64,000 bases of DNA from Hygrocybe punicea. Its lineage: Eukaryota > Basidiomycota > Agaricomycetes > Agaricales > Hygrophoraceae. Of this stretch, positions 22,898-34,106 are shown piece after piece. The translations under genes and the position numbers were made by a program. The notes below the pieces were generated by a model. That model saw only the letters and a list, made by a program, of their open reading frames with translations. It did no database searches and was not told the DNA's origin. Position 1 is the stretch's first letter. Each line of letters starts with the position of its first letter. The stretch spans positions 3,968,001-4,032,000 of the forward strand of contig OY744468.1 of assembly GCA_963556145.1 (NCBI GenBank), written 5' to 3'.

Positions 22898-24148
22898 ATG
22901 GCAGAGGGGTCGCCTCTGATTGTTGTATCTCCCCCCTCCCCCATGATGTCGGCCTCAAAGTCAAGGTCAAAGCCAAAGGCCAAGGCAGGTGAAGAGAACC
23001 CTAATAAGAAGCCTCGTCAACAGGCACGATGGAGTGACAATGAAACCCGCTTCCTTATCGATTTCCTCATGCAGCACAAGGCAGAAGCAGGCGATGGTGC
23101 CAATTTTAAAGCGGCAACATGGAATGCTGCTGCTGCTGCGATGGCCAAAACCCCAGCTGAAAAGGGGATTCCCAAGTCAGCCACTTCTTGTCAATCTAGA
23201 TTGGGGAGAGTGAGTATATCCTCGCTTGTAATGACAGTGTCGTGTGCTGATGTTGCAATTCAGTTAAAGGAGATCTATCATGATGTTGAGCCCCTCACAA
23301 GGCTCTCCGGTTTGCCCTGGGACCACTCGCATGGGCTTAATATTGATGAGCACACTCAGCCAGTCTGGGATCAATATATCAAGGTATGTTTGTCCGCCCT
23401 ATTCTCTCTATGCTGTTGACCAGTCACGTAGAAACACCCGAAAGCCCGTCCCTTCCGCAACAAGGGCTGGGAGTTTTTTGTTGACATGCAGCAATTAATG
23501 CCGACCCGTGCGAAGGGGGCACACGTATACCGGCCCTCACAGTCTGCCCCCAATGTGGCACGCAGTTCGCCGTCTTCATCAGGAGAGGAAAATCCCGAAG
23601 GACGTAGCGGGTCATCCAATGAAAGCCACCCCCCACCCCCTTCCTCCCCGCCTCCGACTCCCTCCAAAACAGATAAGGGGAAGAAACGCAAAAGCGCGCT
23701 GGACTCAGCCACCCCATCCGTGTCAGATCTAACGATATCCTCTCTTGTCACTACTGAGGGAAGTTCTTCCAAGTGCGCTCGCATAACAGGCCCTGTTGCC
23801 TTATACGGAATCAAGGAGGAAATGTCTACATTCAACACTACTATATGTACTCTATCCGAGCACAAAATGCACTGGCTTGAGAACCTTCCCCCGCCCCCAC
23901 CCCCGCCCCCACTGGCCCGGTCTGATAATCAACTTAGGCAGGAGGCCCAAGACATATTGCAGGAAAAGGAGACATACCTTGACGATGACTCGATGATTGC
24001 TATGTTTGATTTGTTTTCCGAGAATGCATCACGGGCGCAAACCTACATTGGTATCCGCAGAGACAGCCTGCGCCGGCTCTGGGTGAAGAGAGAGCTCGAG
24101 AAGGTTGGCCGCACAATTCCCGACTTTGTAGCTCCCCCTCCCCCCTAA
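22898..24148 (+). CDS. Myb/SANT-like DNA-binding protein of the Harbinger element
   Basis: The accessory protein that PIF/Harbinger elements need to bring transposase to DNA. ATG at 22898. A basic Ser/Lys-rich head is followed by RWSDNETRFLIDFLMQHKAE and FKAATWNAAAAAMAK, a trihelix/SANT-like fold with spaced tryptophans, then CQSRLGR, an intron, LKEIYHDVEPLTRLSG, WDHSHGLNIDEHTQPVWDQY, an intron, KHPKARPFRNKGWEFF. The C-terminal half is Pro/Ser-rich with a run of eight prolines and ends in a helical segment. Introns at about 23212-23263 and 23383-23431 are GT-AG. Stop TAA 24146-24148. The convergent partner is the transposase. Confidence 0.85.
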
Positions 24149-24309
24149 TAATTTTACTCGGCATCGTATTTTTATATTCCTTACTCTGTACTTTTCTGTA
24201 ACACTTCAATGATACCCTCAACAAATATTTGAGCATAGTTCTGAGCACTGAGCAACTAAATACATAAAAAAATTGAAGTACAGCAAAAAAAATTACAGAG
24301 CCACCGGTG

Positions 24310-25633
24310 TCAGACCCTTTCCACAGCTTCTGTGACCTCCTTCTCATGGGCCTCCTTCTCATGGGCCTCCCTTTCTTGGAGGAATCGATTGTAATCCGAC
24401 CACATCACTTCCGCGATGGTATCTCGCGTGTCAGTTGCAGCTTTGCGAGATGCACGACTCGGCAATCCTGCCGATAGCAGACCGAAGATGTCTGGATCGA
24501 TGTGGGGAGGGAGTATGTCCCTGTCATCTTCATCATCCTCTGCATGATCGGGGTCATATCGGCGTATGAAGTTATGGAGGGCGCAGAGGGCTGGTGGAAT
24601 GTGGGCTTGCACTTTCAGGCTATATTTAGGAGGTAGAAGGAGGAGCCGGAAATGACGTTTGAGGACACCGAATAATCGTTCCACAACATTGCGAGCAGAC
24701 GAGTGACGAAGATTAAACAATTCCTCCTTATTTGCTGGTGCTCGATCTCCACGTCGCCATTCGTCGAGGTGATACCGTTGACCACGATATGGAATCAGGA
24801 GTTGTTGTGTAAGAGCGAACCCTGCATCGGCAAGGTAATACTTGCCAGGGGGGATTCGGAAGTCAAGGTGGCGAGCGTCGTTGTATAATGTAGCATCAGG
24901 TACTGACCCATCCCAACCGCTGAGAACATAAATGAAACGCATGTCAAAAGAGCATGCCATCAAGCAATTCTGGGACAGGAACCCTTTGCGATTATGGGAA
25001 GTGGCTCGGTCGGCTTTGGATGGGCAACAATTAATGTGAGTGCCATCAATGGCGCCCAGCGCGTCGGTGAAGTACGGGAAAATTTTTGGATTGGAGGATA
25101 TTTCGGGAGCAATGGGGTCACCGCGCTTTGGAAGAGTGACATATTTTGTATAGAAAGGTGAGGATGAAAAGGCGTAGAGAATCTGACGGAAGCAACTATA
25201 AGACGGTCATTAAAATTGAAATTAAAGGCGGTAAACGAACTTACTTGGATATGGTGCCATTGGCATGTTGGAACCGCTCACCGAGTTGTCGAATCGTATT
25301 GCCGGTGACGCATGCATGAAGGAAAATTGCGAGCTGCTCATGTAGTGTGATGTGTTTCGTATCCCCATACCCCATCTTGCGTAGTATCTTAATAAGGGCC
25401 TTGAAAACCCGAAGGCGCACTCCAAGAGCAATCTTGATACGATCAGGGTGTCCTGTCATGAGTTCATCGACCCACGCATGACCAGAGAGTGCAGAATTGT
25501 GATGAGCAATCTTGTTGTAGTAGGCCTCAGCCCAGGCAACAGTAGTTTTACAAATGAAGCCGAAGTAACCAATGGTGGCGAGATCGTCAATACCAAGGCC
25601 AAGAAGGTCAGAATCGGTATCTGAGTGGGCCAT
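24310..25633 (-). CDS. PIF/Harbinger DDE transposase (DDE_Tnp_4)
   Basis: Catalyses cut-and-paste transposition. ATG at 25631-25633 (MAHSDTDSDLLGLGIDDL). The N-terminal helical part includes LHEQLAIFLHACVTGNTIRQ and LGERFQHANGTIS. An intron (gtaagt...cttatag, near 25200-25245) leads to CFRQILYAFSSSPFY. Catalytic blocks: ALGAIDGTHI (first Asp), GWDGSVPDATLYND (second Asp), NVVERLFGVLKRHFRLL (Glu). Conserved PPGKYYLADAGF and CALHNFIRRYDPD are present. The C-terminus has two copies of EKEAH. No stop codon or frameshift interrupts it; stop TGA 24310-24312. Length of about 425 residues is normal for the family. Confidence 0.92.
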
Positions 25634-25783
25634 TGAGCTCGGCAACAACGAAGTGTTTATCACTGATAAGCCGAGTTAATGCGGAAGGAGGCGGAGTTTG
25701 TCAGCAATCTACGGCATATACGGCATGTCTGAGGAAACAATCAATGTGCTTAGTTACCGAGTTGCTGAACAAGCCCTAAACTT

Positions 25784-27030
25784 CCTCTACTCCCTCGACA
25801 CCAAACCAAGACATCCTGGAACCTCGACGATACCGAACCCCAGACTCAGACCAAGACGATGAGTATCACCTTGCACCCGAAACGTCAGATTCCTCTGATG
25901 ACAACTTTGACCATTTCGTTGCAACACAGACTACCTTTTGATCCGTGTCTTTCCCCACGTCATCACTTCCTACTCCAACAACTACTTCTTACAATCAAAC
26001 TCAATCATGAACAAGAATGTCAGGAGAAACATCCGAAGAAACCCACGAAACCCAAGACACCACTACCATTACATCACCCGCAGCCCCGTAACCTCCAAAA
26101 TCTCATATTGCTCCGCCGGCTAAATATGATGGAAATAAAGAAGGATTTAAGACATTCATCCAAGGAGCATTCATCTACATCCGAGCCAACGTGGCCGCTT
26201 TTGATTCAGAAGAAAAGCAGATCCTTTTCATCCTTTCGTATTTGCAAGGAGGACTTGCTGGACGATGGGCAGATGAGTACGTCAACATTGCCTTGGAGCA
26301 CTCCCCCATCAACTTCGGAACCATGGACAACTTCCTCAAAGAGTTCAAACAACATTTCAAGAAACCGGACCAGAAGAAAGACTCATTGATGAAGTTGAAT
26401 GACTTACGTCAAGGAAAAATGACAGCCGATGAATTTTGGATTGAGTTTGACACTCTCTGGCGCATTGCTGGCCTTGGCAAAATCCTGAATGAGAGTTATC
26501 TTATTCAGCTTATCGAATTGCACATGAACAAGCCCTTGATCGACCAGATCTATATGGGCATGACTATCCCAACCACTGTTGAGGAATGGCGAGAACAGAC
26601 AGTCAAACTTGACCAGCAATGGTGATGGCGCCAGGACCAGATACGGTCCATGAACACGATGACAATGAAAACACGATACAATCCTATCACAACAACAACT
26701 CCTCGTCCACAGACAACAACACCTCGCCCTCAGTCGGAATCCATACCGATGGACGTCGACACCCGATGAACTCAACCGAAACAGCAAATGTTTACACGTT
26801 TAACGGACGAACAATGACAAGAATATATGAAGAAAGGAATCTGTTTTAGATGTCGACAACCTGGACAAGTTTCATGTAACTGTCCAGAACAACAAGGATG
26901 ACAGCAAGTTTGTTCAATGCAGACAATACCACAGATGATGAAACAACAAGAAGATGATGGCAAGGACGCCCGAATCGCAGCATTGATGGATGAATTAGCA
27001 GCATTGAAAATGAAGCAAGAGGGTTTTTAA
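25784..27030 (+). pseudogene. gag region of the Ty3/gypsy element
   Basis: Structural protein of the retrotransposon. Readable pieces: EPRRYRTPDSDQDDEYHLAP near 25820, APPAKYDGNKEGFKTFIQGA near 26110, FDSEEKQILFILSYLQGGLAG, NFLKEFKQHFKKPDQKKDSL and MTADEFWIEFDTLWRIAGLG (26191-26625), and a zinc-knuckle remnant CFRCRQPGQVSCNCP near 26850 in which the usual His is Gln. Stops and frame changes interrupt the frame near 25940, 26080, 26625 and 26900, so no full Gag is made. Confidence 0.8.
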
Positions 27031-27044
27031 GGAAGTGACATGAA

Positions 27045-28193
27045 GTGCAGGAGGCCACGATCGCACAACTCGAGAATGATGTACTCGTATGTAAACAATT
27101 CAACAATGTATTCACCAAACTCAAAGTCCTCCGCAATGACTTGAAACAAACAACGAAACTAGAGCCGAAAGAGGAAAGTAACACGTGGCGAGATACCCAT
27201 GTTACAGACAGAGAAGATAAAACAGTTCACCTGAAAGAGAAAAAGAAGACAACGATCGAGTCAGAATTCAATGCAATGGAAACAATCATCGCCATACGCT
27301 CAACGACGATGGGTTACGCCCTCGATCTTCTGCATGACTTTGACATCCATGAACAATGGACAGAAAAGATCTCACCAGGATTAGTCCTTTCACTCAATCG
27401 ATGGCCAATCGATGAAGCAGTACAATGGCTGGTACAGAACATGCCACAAGATTCACCACAAGAACCACGAACATTGGAACCAATAAGAGCCGTGACACAA
27501 AAAGATTCCGAACTCCGTATGGCGCTATTGGTCCATGGTTTTGTTTCTGTTCCACAAGACGGACGACAATACCCCATGACAAGTTTAATCGATTGTGGTT
27601 GTACCATCTGTGCCATTGATATTGGTTATGTCAAAGCACATAATATCCCGACAAAATCATACCTGAACCCATTCAATTCATATATGAGCGACAGAACGCA
27701 ACCAAAGACAGGACAGATCACAGAATATTGCGAATTACAGATGCGCCTTGGCAACCATCAAGAATTACTTCATTTCACAGTAACAACACTGGTGAAAATG
27801 GATATTTTCCTCGGGTATGATTGGCTCAAGAAACATAACCCAGAAATTGATTGGCGCGAAAACGAGATCAAGTTCTCGCGATGTCTTTCTGGTTGTGGAA
27901 AGCCATCAACAATATGATCGACCAAATTCAATACTGTGGTTTGGGAACGACCTCTTTGGTTTGACCAAGTGATGGAAGAGACAATGGATCCGGCACACTT
28001 TCGTTCATTCATGACAAAGTCAACAGAACTCGCAATAAAAGCACAAGAACAACAAAAGGAAAAGACATTTGAAGAGTTGGTTCCTGAGACATATCATGAA
28101 TACCGTGATGTTTTCGAACCATCCGGTTTCGATGAATTACCAGCACGAAAACCATGGGATCATGCTATCACCCTGAAACCAGATGCACCAGAC
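27045..28193 (+). pseudogene. protease and start of reverse transcriptase, Ty3/gypsy element (5' part of pol)
   Basis: The retroviral-type aspartic protease region reads TSLIDCGCTICAIDIGYVKA near 27580; the catalytic D-S/T-G has become D-C-G. It ends FLGYDWLKKHNPEIDWRENE, typical of the protease-RT junction in this clade. After a frame break near 27917 comes the RT leader VPETYHEYRDVFEPSGFDEL and KPWDHAITLKPDAPD, which stops where the hAT transposon entered at 28194. The frame resumes at 32836. Confidence 0.85.
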
Positions 28194-28532
28194 TAAGGCT
28201 CCAACCGTACTATATATATACTGTATATATACGGTAAATACTGTATATATATACGTATTCATATAGTCCCAAAGTGCAAGATGAGATATACGGTAAATAT
28301 ACAGTATATAGATGGTTTATACTGTTATGCTACATAGGGTGCCATGTATCTGTATGTATCACATGTAAAGTTTAGTGAGTTTGAATTCCGAGTCGGTGTT
28401 GGCTCCTTCGCTGTCAATTATTGGCATATGGCTCACTTGAAAAGCTTCCTATGCTTGTCACAACACCCGCTGTGCGTCCTTAAAGTGGTGAGTAAAATTT
28501 ACAAGCATCATCCATTCCGCCAGTTCCTCATT

Positions 28533-28850
28533 ATGACCGGTCCTGAAGATGATCGTGTTGTTGTCACCAGTCAAGCCTTGAAACTCGAGGCTCTTGTTGC
28601 CAAATTACCACAGTCAATTCCTCTCACTGGGAAGGAGGACAAAATAAATGAGATTTTCACCAAAATTCCAACGACAGGAGAGTCCTGGCCTGTGTTTAAT
28701 CGACGCTTTGATATCTTATTTGGCGAAGATCAACGCGATAACCATGGACGATTACATTATGTTCGACGTGGTCCCTTGGGCATGGACATGGTGGTCGCAT
28801 ATGTCAAGCAAGCCGTAGAACAGGGTGATCTACTATGGAGTCCAGCATGA
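28533..28850 (+). CDS. hAT-borne accessory ORF, unassigned
   Basis: Short open frame near the left end of the hAT element. ATG at 28533: MTGPEDDRVVVTSQALKLEA, then LPLTGKEDK-like sequence (here IPLTGKEDKINEIFTKIP), ESWPVFNRRFDILFGEDQRD and GRLHYVRRGPLGMDMVVAYV, stop TGA at 28848-28850. I recognise no catalytic motif. Its place just upstream of the transposase suggests a helper or a 5' exon of the transposase. It may instead be the start of a captured gene. Confidence 0.5.
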   Translation: MTGPEDDRVVVTSQALKLEALVAKLPQSIPLTGKEDKINEIFTKIPTTGESWPVFNRRFDILFGEDQRDNHGRLHYVRRGPLGMDMVVAYVKQAVEQGDLLWSPA

Positions 28851-28949
28851 CCCAAGATTGACCAGCTCGTCAATGAGATGTCATATCTCATGTATTTATT
28901 TTGGCCTTACCCGCCTGATTTTCTTCTGATGTGATACATTTAGTGAACA

Positions 28950-31900
28950 CCCACCAATGCTCAAGGTCAAGCTTAAGCTACCGGCAAAAAAGACTATTGG
29001 TGACCCGAGGGGAGAGGAGAAAGGGAAACGCACCGGTGGGTTCTCTATTCTCTATAAACTTGAATGAATTCATGAGCTCAGAGATGCTTCCTCAGTTACA
29101 ATTGAAGATGTCACCGATGATGAATACACGCCACCTAAGAGAGCTTGTCAAGAGCCCAGTTCGCCGTCTTGTATTTATAATAGTGATGGAAATGATGCAA
29201 CCAAACCCTGTGAGAAACCAGCAAGAAAGGTATGTACTATATACCATTCTGCATCATTGCACTCTAACTGTAATTTACAGAAACACAAATCTGGAAAGGA
29301 TGCTGCTGGATCTACGGGCAAGGTGAAAAACAAAGGGTCCCAACGCAAAAAGAAATGTCCAGCAAAGGTATGATTTCCTAGGTTGCAGCTTGTACTTGTA
29401 CTATCTAAACTGTCCCCAATAGAAGCGGTCTCAGAAGAAAGCTCTGGTCTCAGATGTGGAGGACATTGATTCTGGTAGTGAATCTGATGGGCAGTTGGCA
29501 CTGAGAGATGTTGAAGCAAAGGAGCAGTCTAAGGGTGCTCGACGTGGTCTGGAAAATGCAAGCATGAAACACTTTCATGAGCCAACACAGGTATTAGACT
29601 CCCAACATCGCATGAGACGGGAATTTAAGTGTAGATTCTGTGCAACGTGAGTGTAATCACATTTTCACTTTGCATCTACTGATTAGATCCAATTAGAGCA
29701 CATACATTTGAACGAATGATAGACAGAAAAGATGCATCATTTGATGATGAACCTACACTTCCCTGATTGAATAACCTCGCAAGCCATGTCGTGGATTGCA
29801 AAAAGAAGAACAAGGGTGTTGTCGAAGATGTGACACTGCTTCTATCTGCCCAGATGAACCTCAAGAGGAGTGCGGAGATTATGGCAGTGTATCTGAAGGA
29901 GGGCGAACTTAACCCAGCAGTAGTTCCAACGCAGAAAGGATATGGATTCTCGATGAGAGCCTTCCTGGGGAGGCTCTGTCTCTCTGTCTGCTTTTCAAGT
30001 ATATGAAGGTTAACTTCATGTTGCCTTCGGATACCACAGTGCGCAATCAACTGGCCACTATCTTTGCAGAGCTGCATAGCAAAGTGGTTCGTGAGTTTAC
30101 GGTTAGCGGAAAGACTTCTCAAGTTGAATATCAAACTAATGGCCTGATTTAGCGTGTTAAGTCTAAAATTGCATATGCCAAGGATACGTGGACAACTTGT
30201 CAGATGGTTTACACATTTGCCTGCACTGTCAGTTATTTCATCAGTGATGATTGGGAGTTTATCGAGCGTGTCGTTGACTTCAAGCCCCTTGAGGACAAGG
30301 AACACCAAGGCTTGTATGCAGGAAAGGCCTTTGTTGACGGAGCACAACAGTGTGGAGGACTGAATAAGATATGTCTATGTTTTTCATTGTCTATTTGTCT
30401 CTCGGCTGATATTCAATGTTGTGATCCTTTACTTCTTGAGCTTGACTACCGACAACGCTTCCATCAACGATGTCATAATTGCAACTGCAGCTCGTTGTCT
30501 GCTTGCGCGATACGGTGTCCCATATACACCTGACATGCACATTCGTTGCTTTAACCATATTGTCAACCTTGTTGTCCAGGCAATGACTTACAAGCTTGGT
30601 GAAGCTGAGGATCCTGAACGGGTCGATTACTACGAATTGAACAAAGATGCGCCATTTCACTACAATGTAGAAGAGGACAAAGAGCAAAAGGCTCTGGAGA
30701 GTGAGGTGATTGATTTGGAGGCCGAGGAGATGGATGAGGAGATGCTTGATGCAGAGGAGACGACTGTGCTCAGTCAAAGTGCACTGAAACGGGTATGTCA
30801 GTATCAAATTGCCAATGGACTACTATTAATTGCACAATAGCTTCGCTTCATTGTCACTAAAATAGTCTCGTCACCACAAAGGCGTTCATGGTTTCACAAG
30901 ATCACAAATGCTAAGTATGGCAAAAGTATAGATGAAGATATATGGAAGCTCTCTGGGTTGATGGTAGTACGCGATGTTCGGACGCGGTGGAACTATACTC
31001 ATGCAATGATACGCCGTGCACTTATGTTGCATGATGTAAGTTTCCCTGTTGTTGTATGAAGACCTGGTTGCTAAATGAATTGTCACCATGAAGGCGGTTG
31101 ACACTTGGGTGTTCGCTTCCCCAGAATTGCGAGGTCTCTTGCTTTCTGCAGGGGATTGGCATCAACTAGAACAGTTAGCTGATATGTTAGAGGTAAGATC
31201 TTATATGTTTGGACTTTTATGGTGTTTTTGACCATGTTACTGTTACAGATCTTTACTCATATCACGCTACAGATGTCCCGCGCCTTTCAGCCGACCATTC
31301 CCTTTGTCCTTCCATTGTATGAGGAAATGCGGAAAAGGCTTCAAGCACATACCGCAAACACAAACCTCCCCCATTCCCTTTGGGTGGCGGCTAATGCTGG
31401 ACTCCAGAAACTTTTGAAATACCATGAGATAGCGCAAGCAAACCAATTTTATGTCATCGGGACAAGTAAGTTCTCGACCATTTGAATGGCCTGATACTCA
31501 ATAAAAACAGTTCTTCATCTGTTTCTGTGCACTGAATGGTTCAAAGCTACCGCACCCACCGAGAAAGATGGAAAGGAGGCTGTACGCAAAGTGGAAGTCC
31601 TCTTTACACATGTCACTCTCACATATCACAGCCGGGTCTCTGAAGCTTCTTCCCCGATGCCACCCTCGCAACCAGAACCAAACCCATCAGATACTACCGC
31701 TGCTTGGCTCCATTCTGCTTGCTCCTTCGAGCTATTGGATTTGCCACCATTAGAACGAACAGAGGATCAATTACATGAGGAAATCAAGCGCTACTTCAAA
31801 TTTGAGGGTGGCCGTGGAGACCTCCAAAATCTGCTTGCTTGGTGGAAGGTAAGTGTTATCCTGAATTCCACGCTATGTTATTACAGCTGTTTTCATCGAG

Positions 31901-32690
31901 GTGTGGAAACTCCAAAATTTGAAGGTGGCTGTGCATTTCCAAATATGTAGTCTGCCGAGATTCCGTGTAAAATTTTGTAGCTCCGACTAAGCGGGATACT
32001 TGCTTGTTGGTCCAGTGCAATGCACGAGTAAGTGTAGATACAGAGATGGCAATCTTTCAGTGATCATACAGTTGGTCCTGGATTTCATCAAGAAAGAGTG
32101 TTGGGGAGTTTTCAAGAAGGGAGATAATGAAAATGATATCAGATGTGATGAATTTGCACCCAAACTGTACTTTACAGGGATTGGAACTTGGAAGTGATGC
32201 CATATTTCCAGTGATCTGCAGGGTATACTAAAAACTTCCTGAAACCAAGTACCTTACAGATCCTGTTGATAGACATATTGTGCTGGTGCAGTGGGAACAA
32301 GCTGCCATGTCAAGCGTTTAGAGTACTTAGTTGGAGCTACAAAATTGTACACGGAACCTCGGCAGACTACATATTTGGAAATGCACAGCCACCTTCAAAT
32401 TTTGGAGTTTCCACACCTCGATGAAAACAGCTGTAACTCTCTGTTGCTCGTAGAAACATGCTTCATCTTTTCCTATCATTGCAATGATGGCCCAGGATTT
32501 CCTTGCCATTCCTGCAACCAGTGTTTCTGTTGAACGCACATTCTCCAAGTCTCAGCACATCTGCTCAGACCTTCGGAGTTCATTGAAGGCAGATACTATT
32601 GCGAAGGCCCTGCTAACAAAAGTTTGGATCTGGAGTGGACTTCTAGATGTCAATGAGCCCACCACTGTGCGCAAAAAGCATGGTGCATAG
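28950..32690 (+). pseudogene. hAT transposase (BED zinc finger, RNase H-like core, dimerisation domain)
   Basis: Multi-exon transposase. Lys-rich exons near 29280-29430 lead to the BED region: FKCRFCAT near 29625 and NNLASHVVDCKKK near 29770, giving the CxxC and H...C ligands. Core: KSKIAYAKDTWTTCQMVY, LTTDNASINDVIIATAARC, YTPDMHIRCFNHIVNLVVQA, DVRTRWNYTHAMIRRAL and TWVFASPELRGLLLSAGDWH. The C-terminal hAT block is AQDFLAIPATSVSVERTFSK and LRSSLKADTIAKALL. In-frame TGA codons occur near 29065 and 29764. The last intron, after NLLAWWK, is enlarged by a 550-bp inverted-repeat element. Decayed but close to complete. Confidence 0.85.
31884..32433. mobile_element. 550 bp TA-flanked inverted-repeat element (MITE-like) in a hAT intron
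   Basis: About 108-bp inverted repeats starting CAGCTGTTTTCATCGAGG, three mismatches by my count, flanked by TA on both sides (31882-31883 and 32434-32435). Removing it leaves a normal intron (gtaagt at 31850 to ctcgtag before the KHASSF exon) in the hAT transposase. TA duplication suggests the Tc1/mariner group, inferred. No coding capacity. Confidence 0.88.
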
Positions 32691-32835
32691 TATGCCCTAC
32701 CTTGTCAAACTTCACCCGAACAACAACCGTCTATATACAGTATATTATACAGTATATAGTGTGTAATAACCATATGTGTATATTTAAACTGTCGACCCTA
32801 TACATATACTATATGGTTGGAGCCTTACACCAGAC

Positions 32836-34106
32836 CATCATGATTGTAAACTATATCCATTATCACCAATCGAAAAACAAGATCTCGATAAATTCCTTGA
32901 TGAGAATCTGAAGACAGGATGAATCTGACCATTGAAATCACCTTACGCTTCTCCTTTTTTCTTCGTATCAAAGAAAGATGCCGCTGAGCAACGACCAATA
33001 CAGGATTATCATTGGCTGAACTCATGGACGGTTGATGACAAGTACCCATTACCACTGATCAACGACATCATCAATCAATTAGCTGATGCCAAATACTTCA
33101 CGAAACTTGATGTACGATGGGGATTCAACAATGTTCGTATCAAAGAAGGCGATGAACATAAAGCTGCTTTCTTGACACCAAAAGGCTTGTTTGAACCGAC
33201 GGTCATGTTCTTTGGTCTAAAGAATTCACCACCAACATTCCAACGATTGATGAACCATGTTTTCCATTATGAAATACATGAAGGATGGTTGTTAGTCTAT
33301 ATGGATGACATCCTAATCTTTTCCAAATCCCTCGAAGAAAACCAAAAGCGTATGAAACAGGTGTTAAAGATCTTCCATGAAAATAATCTATTCCTGAAGC
33401 CAAAAAAGTGTACGTTCGATAAAGAAAAAGTTGACTACCTCGGACTGATTGTTGGACACGGTCAAGTCCAAATGGATCCAATCAAAACCAATGCTATCAC
33501 TGATTGGCCTGTCCCGACGAATCAAACCGAATTACAACGATTTATTGGTTTCCTAAACTTCTATCGTCATTTTGTTGAAAACTTCTCACAGATCGCAAGC
33601 CCATTACACAAACTGACAGGAAAAGCAAAGTGGGATTGGACGGAAGAACAACAAAGCGCATTCGATCATTTAAAGACCATCATAACGACCGATCCAATTC
33701 TCATCTTGCCCATCTCCAACAAAAAGTTTACCATCGAGTGTGACGCATCAGATTACGCAATCGGTGCTATCTTGTCCCAAGAACAACCCGATGGTCTTTT
33801 CCACCCTGTGGCTTATATGTGGACAACAATGACACTGGCCGAACGAAACTACCAAGTTTTCGACAAAGAACTGCTCCCAATCATACAAAGTTTCGAAGAA
33901 TGGCGGCAATTCCTCCTCGGCGCAAAAGAACAAATCGACGTCTTCACCGATCATCATAATATCGGAAACCACAAGATCTTACCCGACAACAGGCTCGTTG
34001 GATCACATTCCTACAGGACTATAACTTCCGCTTATTATATCGCAAAGGCTCACAAAATAAGAAAGCCGATCTCCTCTCATGACGCGTCGATCATAAACCA
34101 AAAGAA
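32836..34106 (+). pseudogene. reverse transcriptase and RNase H, Ty3/gypsy element (3' part of pol)
   Basis: Continues the RT frame directly after the hAT duplication: CKLYPLSPIEKQDLDKFL, then two in-frame TGA codons at 32920-32922 and 32926-32928 where the family has arginines. SPYASPFFFVSKKD, YPLPLINDIINQLADAKYFT, KLDVRWGFNNVRIKEGDE and LLVYMDDILIFSKSLEEN follow; the YMDD-type active site is intact. The RNase H block has FTIECDASDYAIGAILSQEQ and ERNYQVFDKELLPIIQSFEE. A frameshift near 33975 and another TGA at 34080-34082 end it. Confidence 0.92.

Larger units (their letters stand above)
22794..25776. mobile_element. PIF/Harbinger DNA transposon, apparently intact
   Basis: About 88-bp terminal inverted repeats starting GGGCTTGTTCAGCAAC, with two mismatches between ends by my count, flanked by the 3-bp duplication TAA (22791-22793 and 25777-25779), as expected for this superfamily. 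It carries the two genes of a complete PIF/Harbinger element, a Myb/SANT-like protein on the plus strand and a DDE transposase on the minus strand, arranged convergently. Neither shows a frame break, so the copy may be autonomous. Confidence 0.93.
28194..32827 (+). mobile_element. hAT DNA transposon nested in the pol gene
   Basis: Perfect 13-bp terminal repeats TAAGGCTCCAACC at 28194-28206 and the complement at 32815-32827, flanked by the 8-bp duplication CACCAGAC (28186-28193 and 32828-32835). AT-rich subterminal runs of TATACAGTATATA type lie at both ends (28210-28320 and 32735-32810). It carries a BED-type zinc finger and a hAT transposase with the C-terminal dimerisation block, so superfamily, duplication length and coding content agree. 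The copy has internal stops. Confidence 0.95.

Noticed and set aside
25859..26389. 176-residue Pro/Leu/Thr-rich frame at the start of gag
   Set aside because: Out of frame with the readable Gag text (KYDGNKEGFKTFIQGA and following); the true frame is broken.
28210..28320. AT-rich TATACAGTATATA runs as a possible replication origin or promoter
   Set aside because: They occur at both ends of the hAT element and are better explained as its subterminal repeats.
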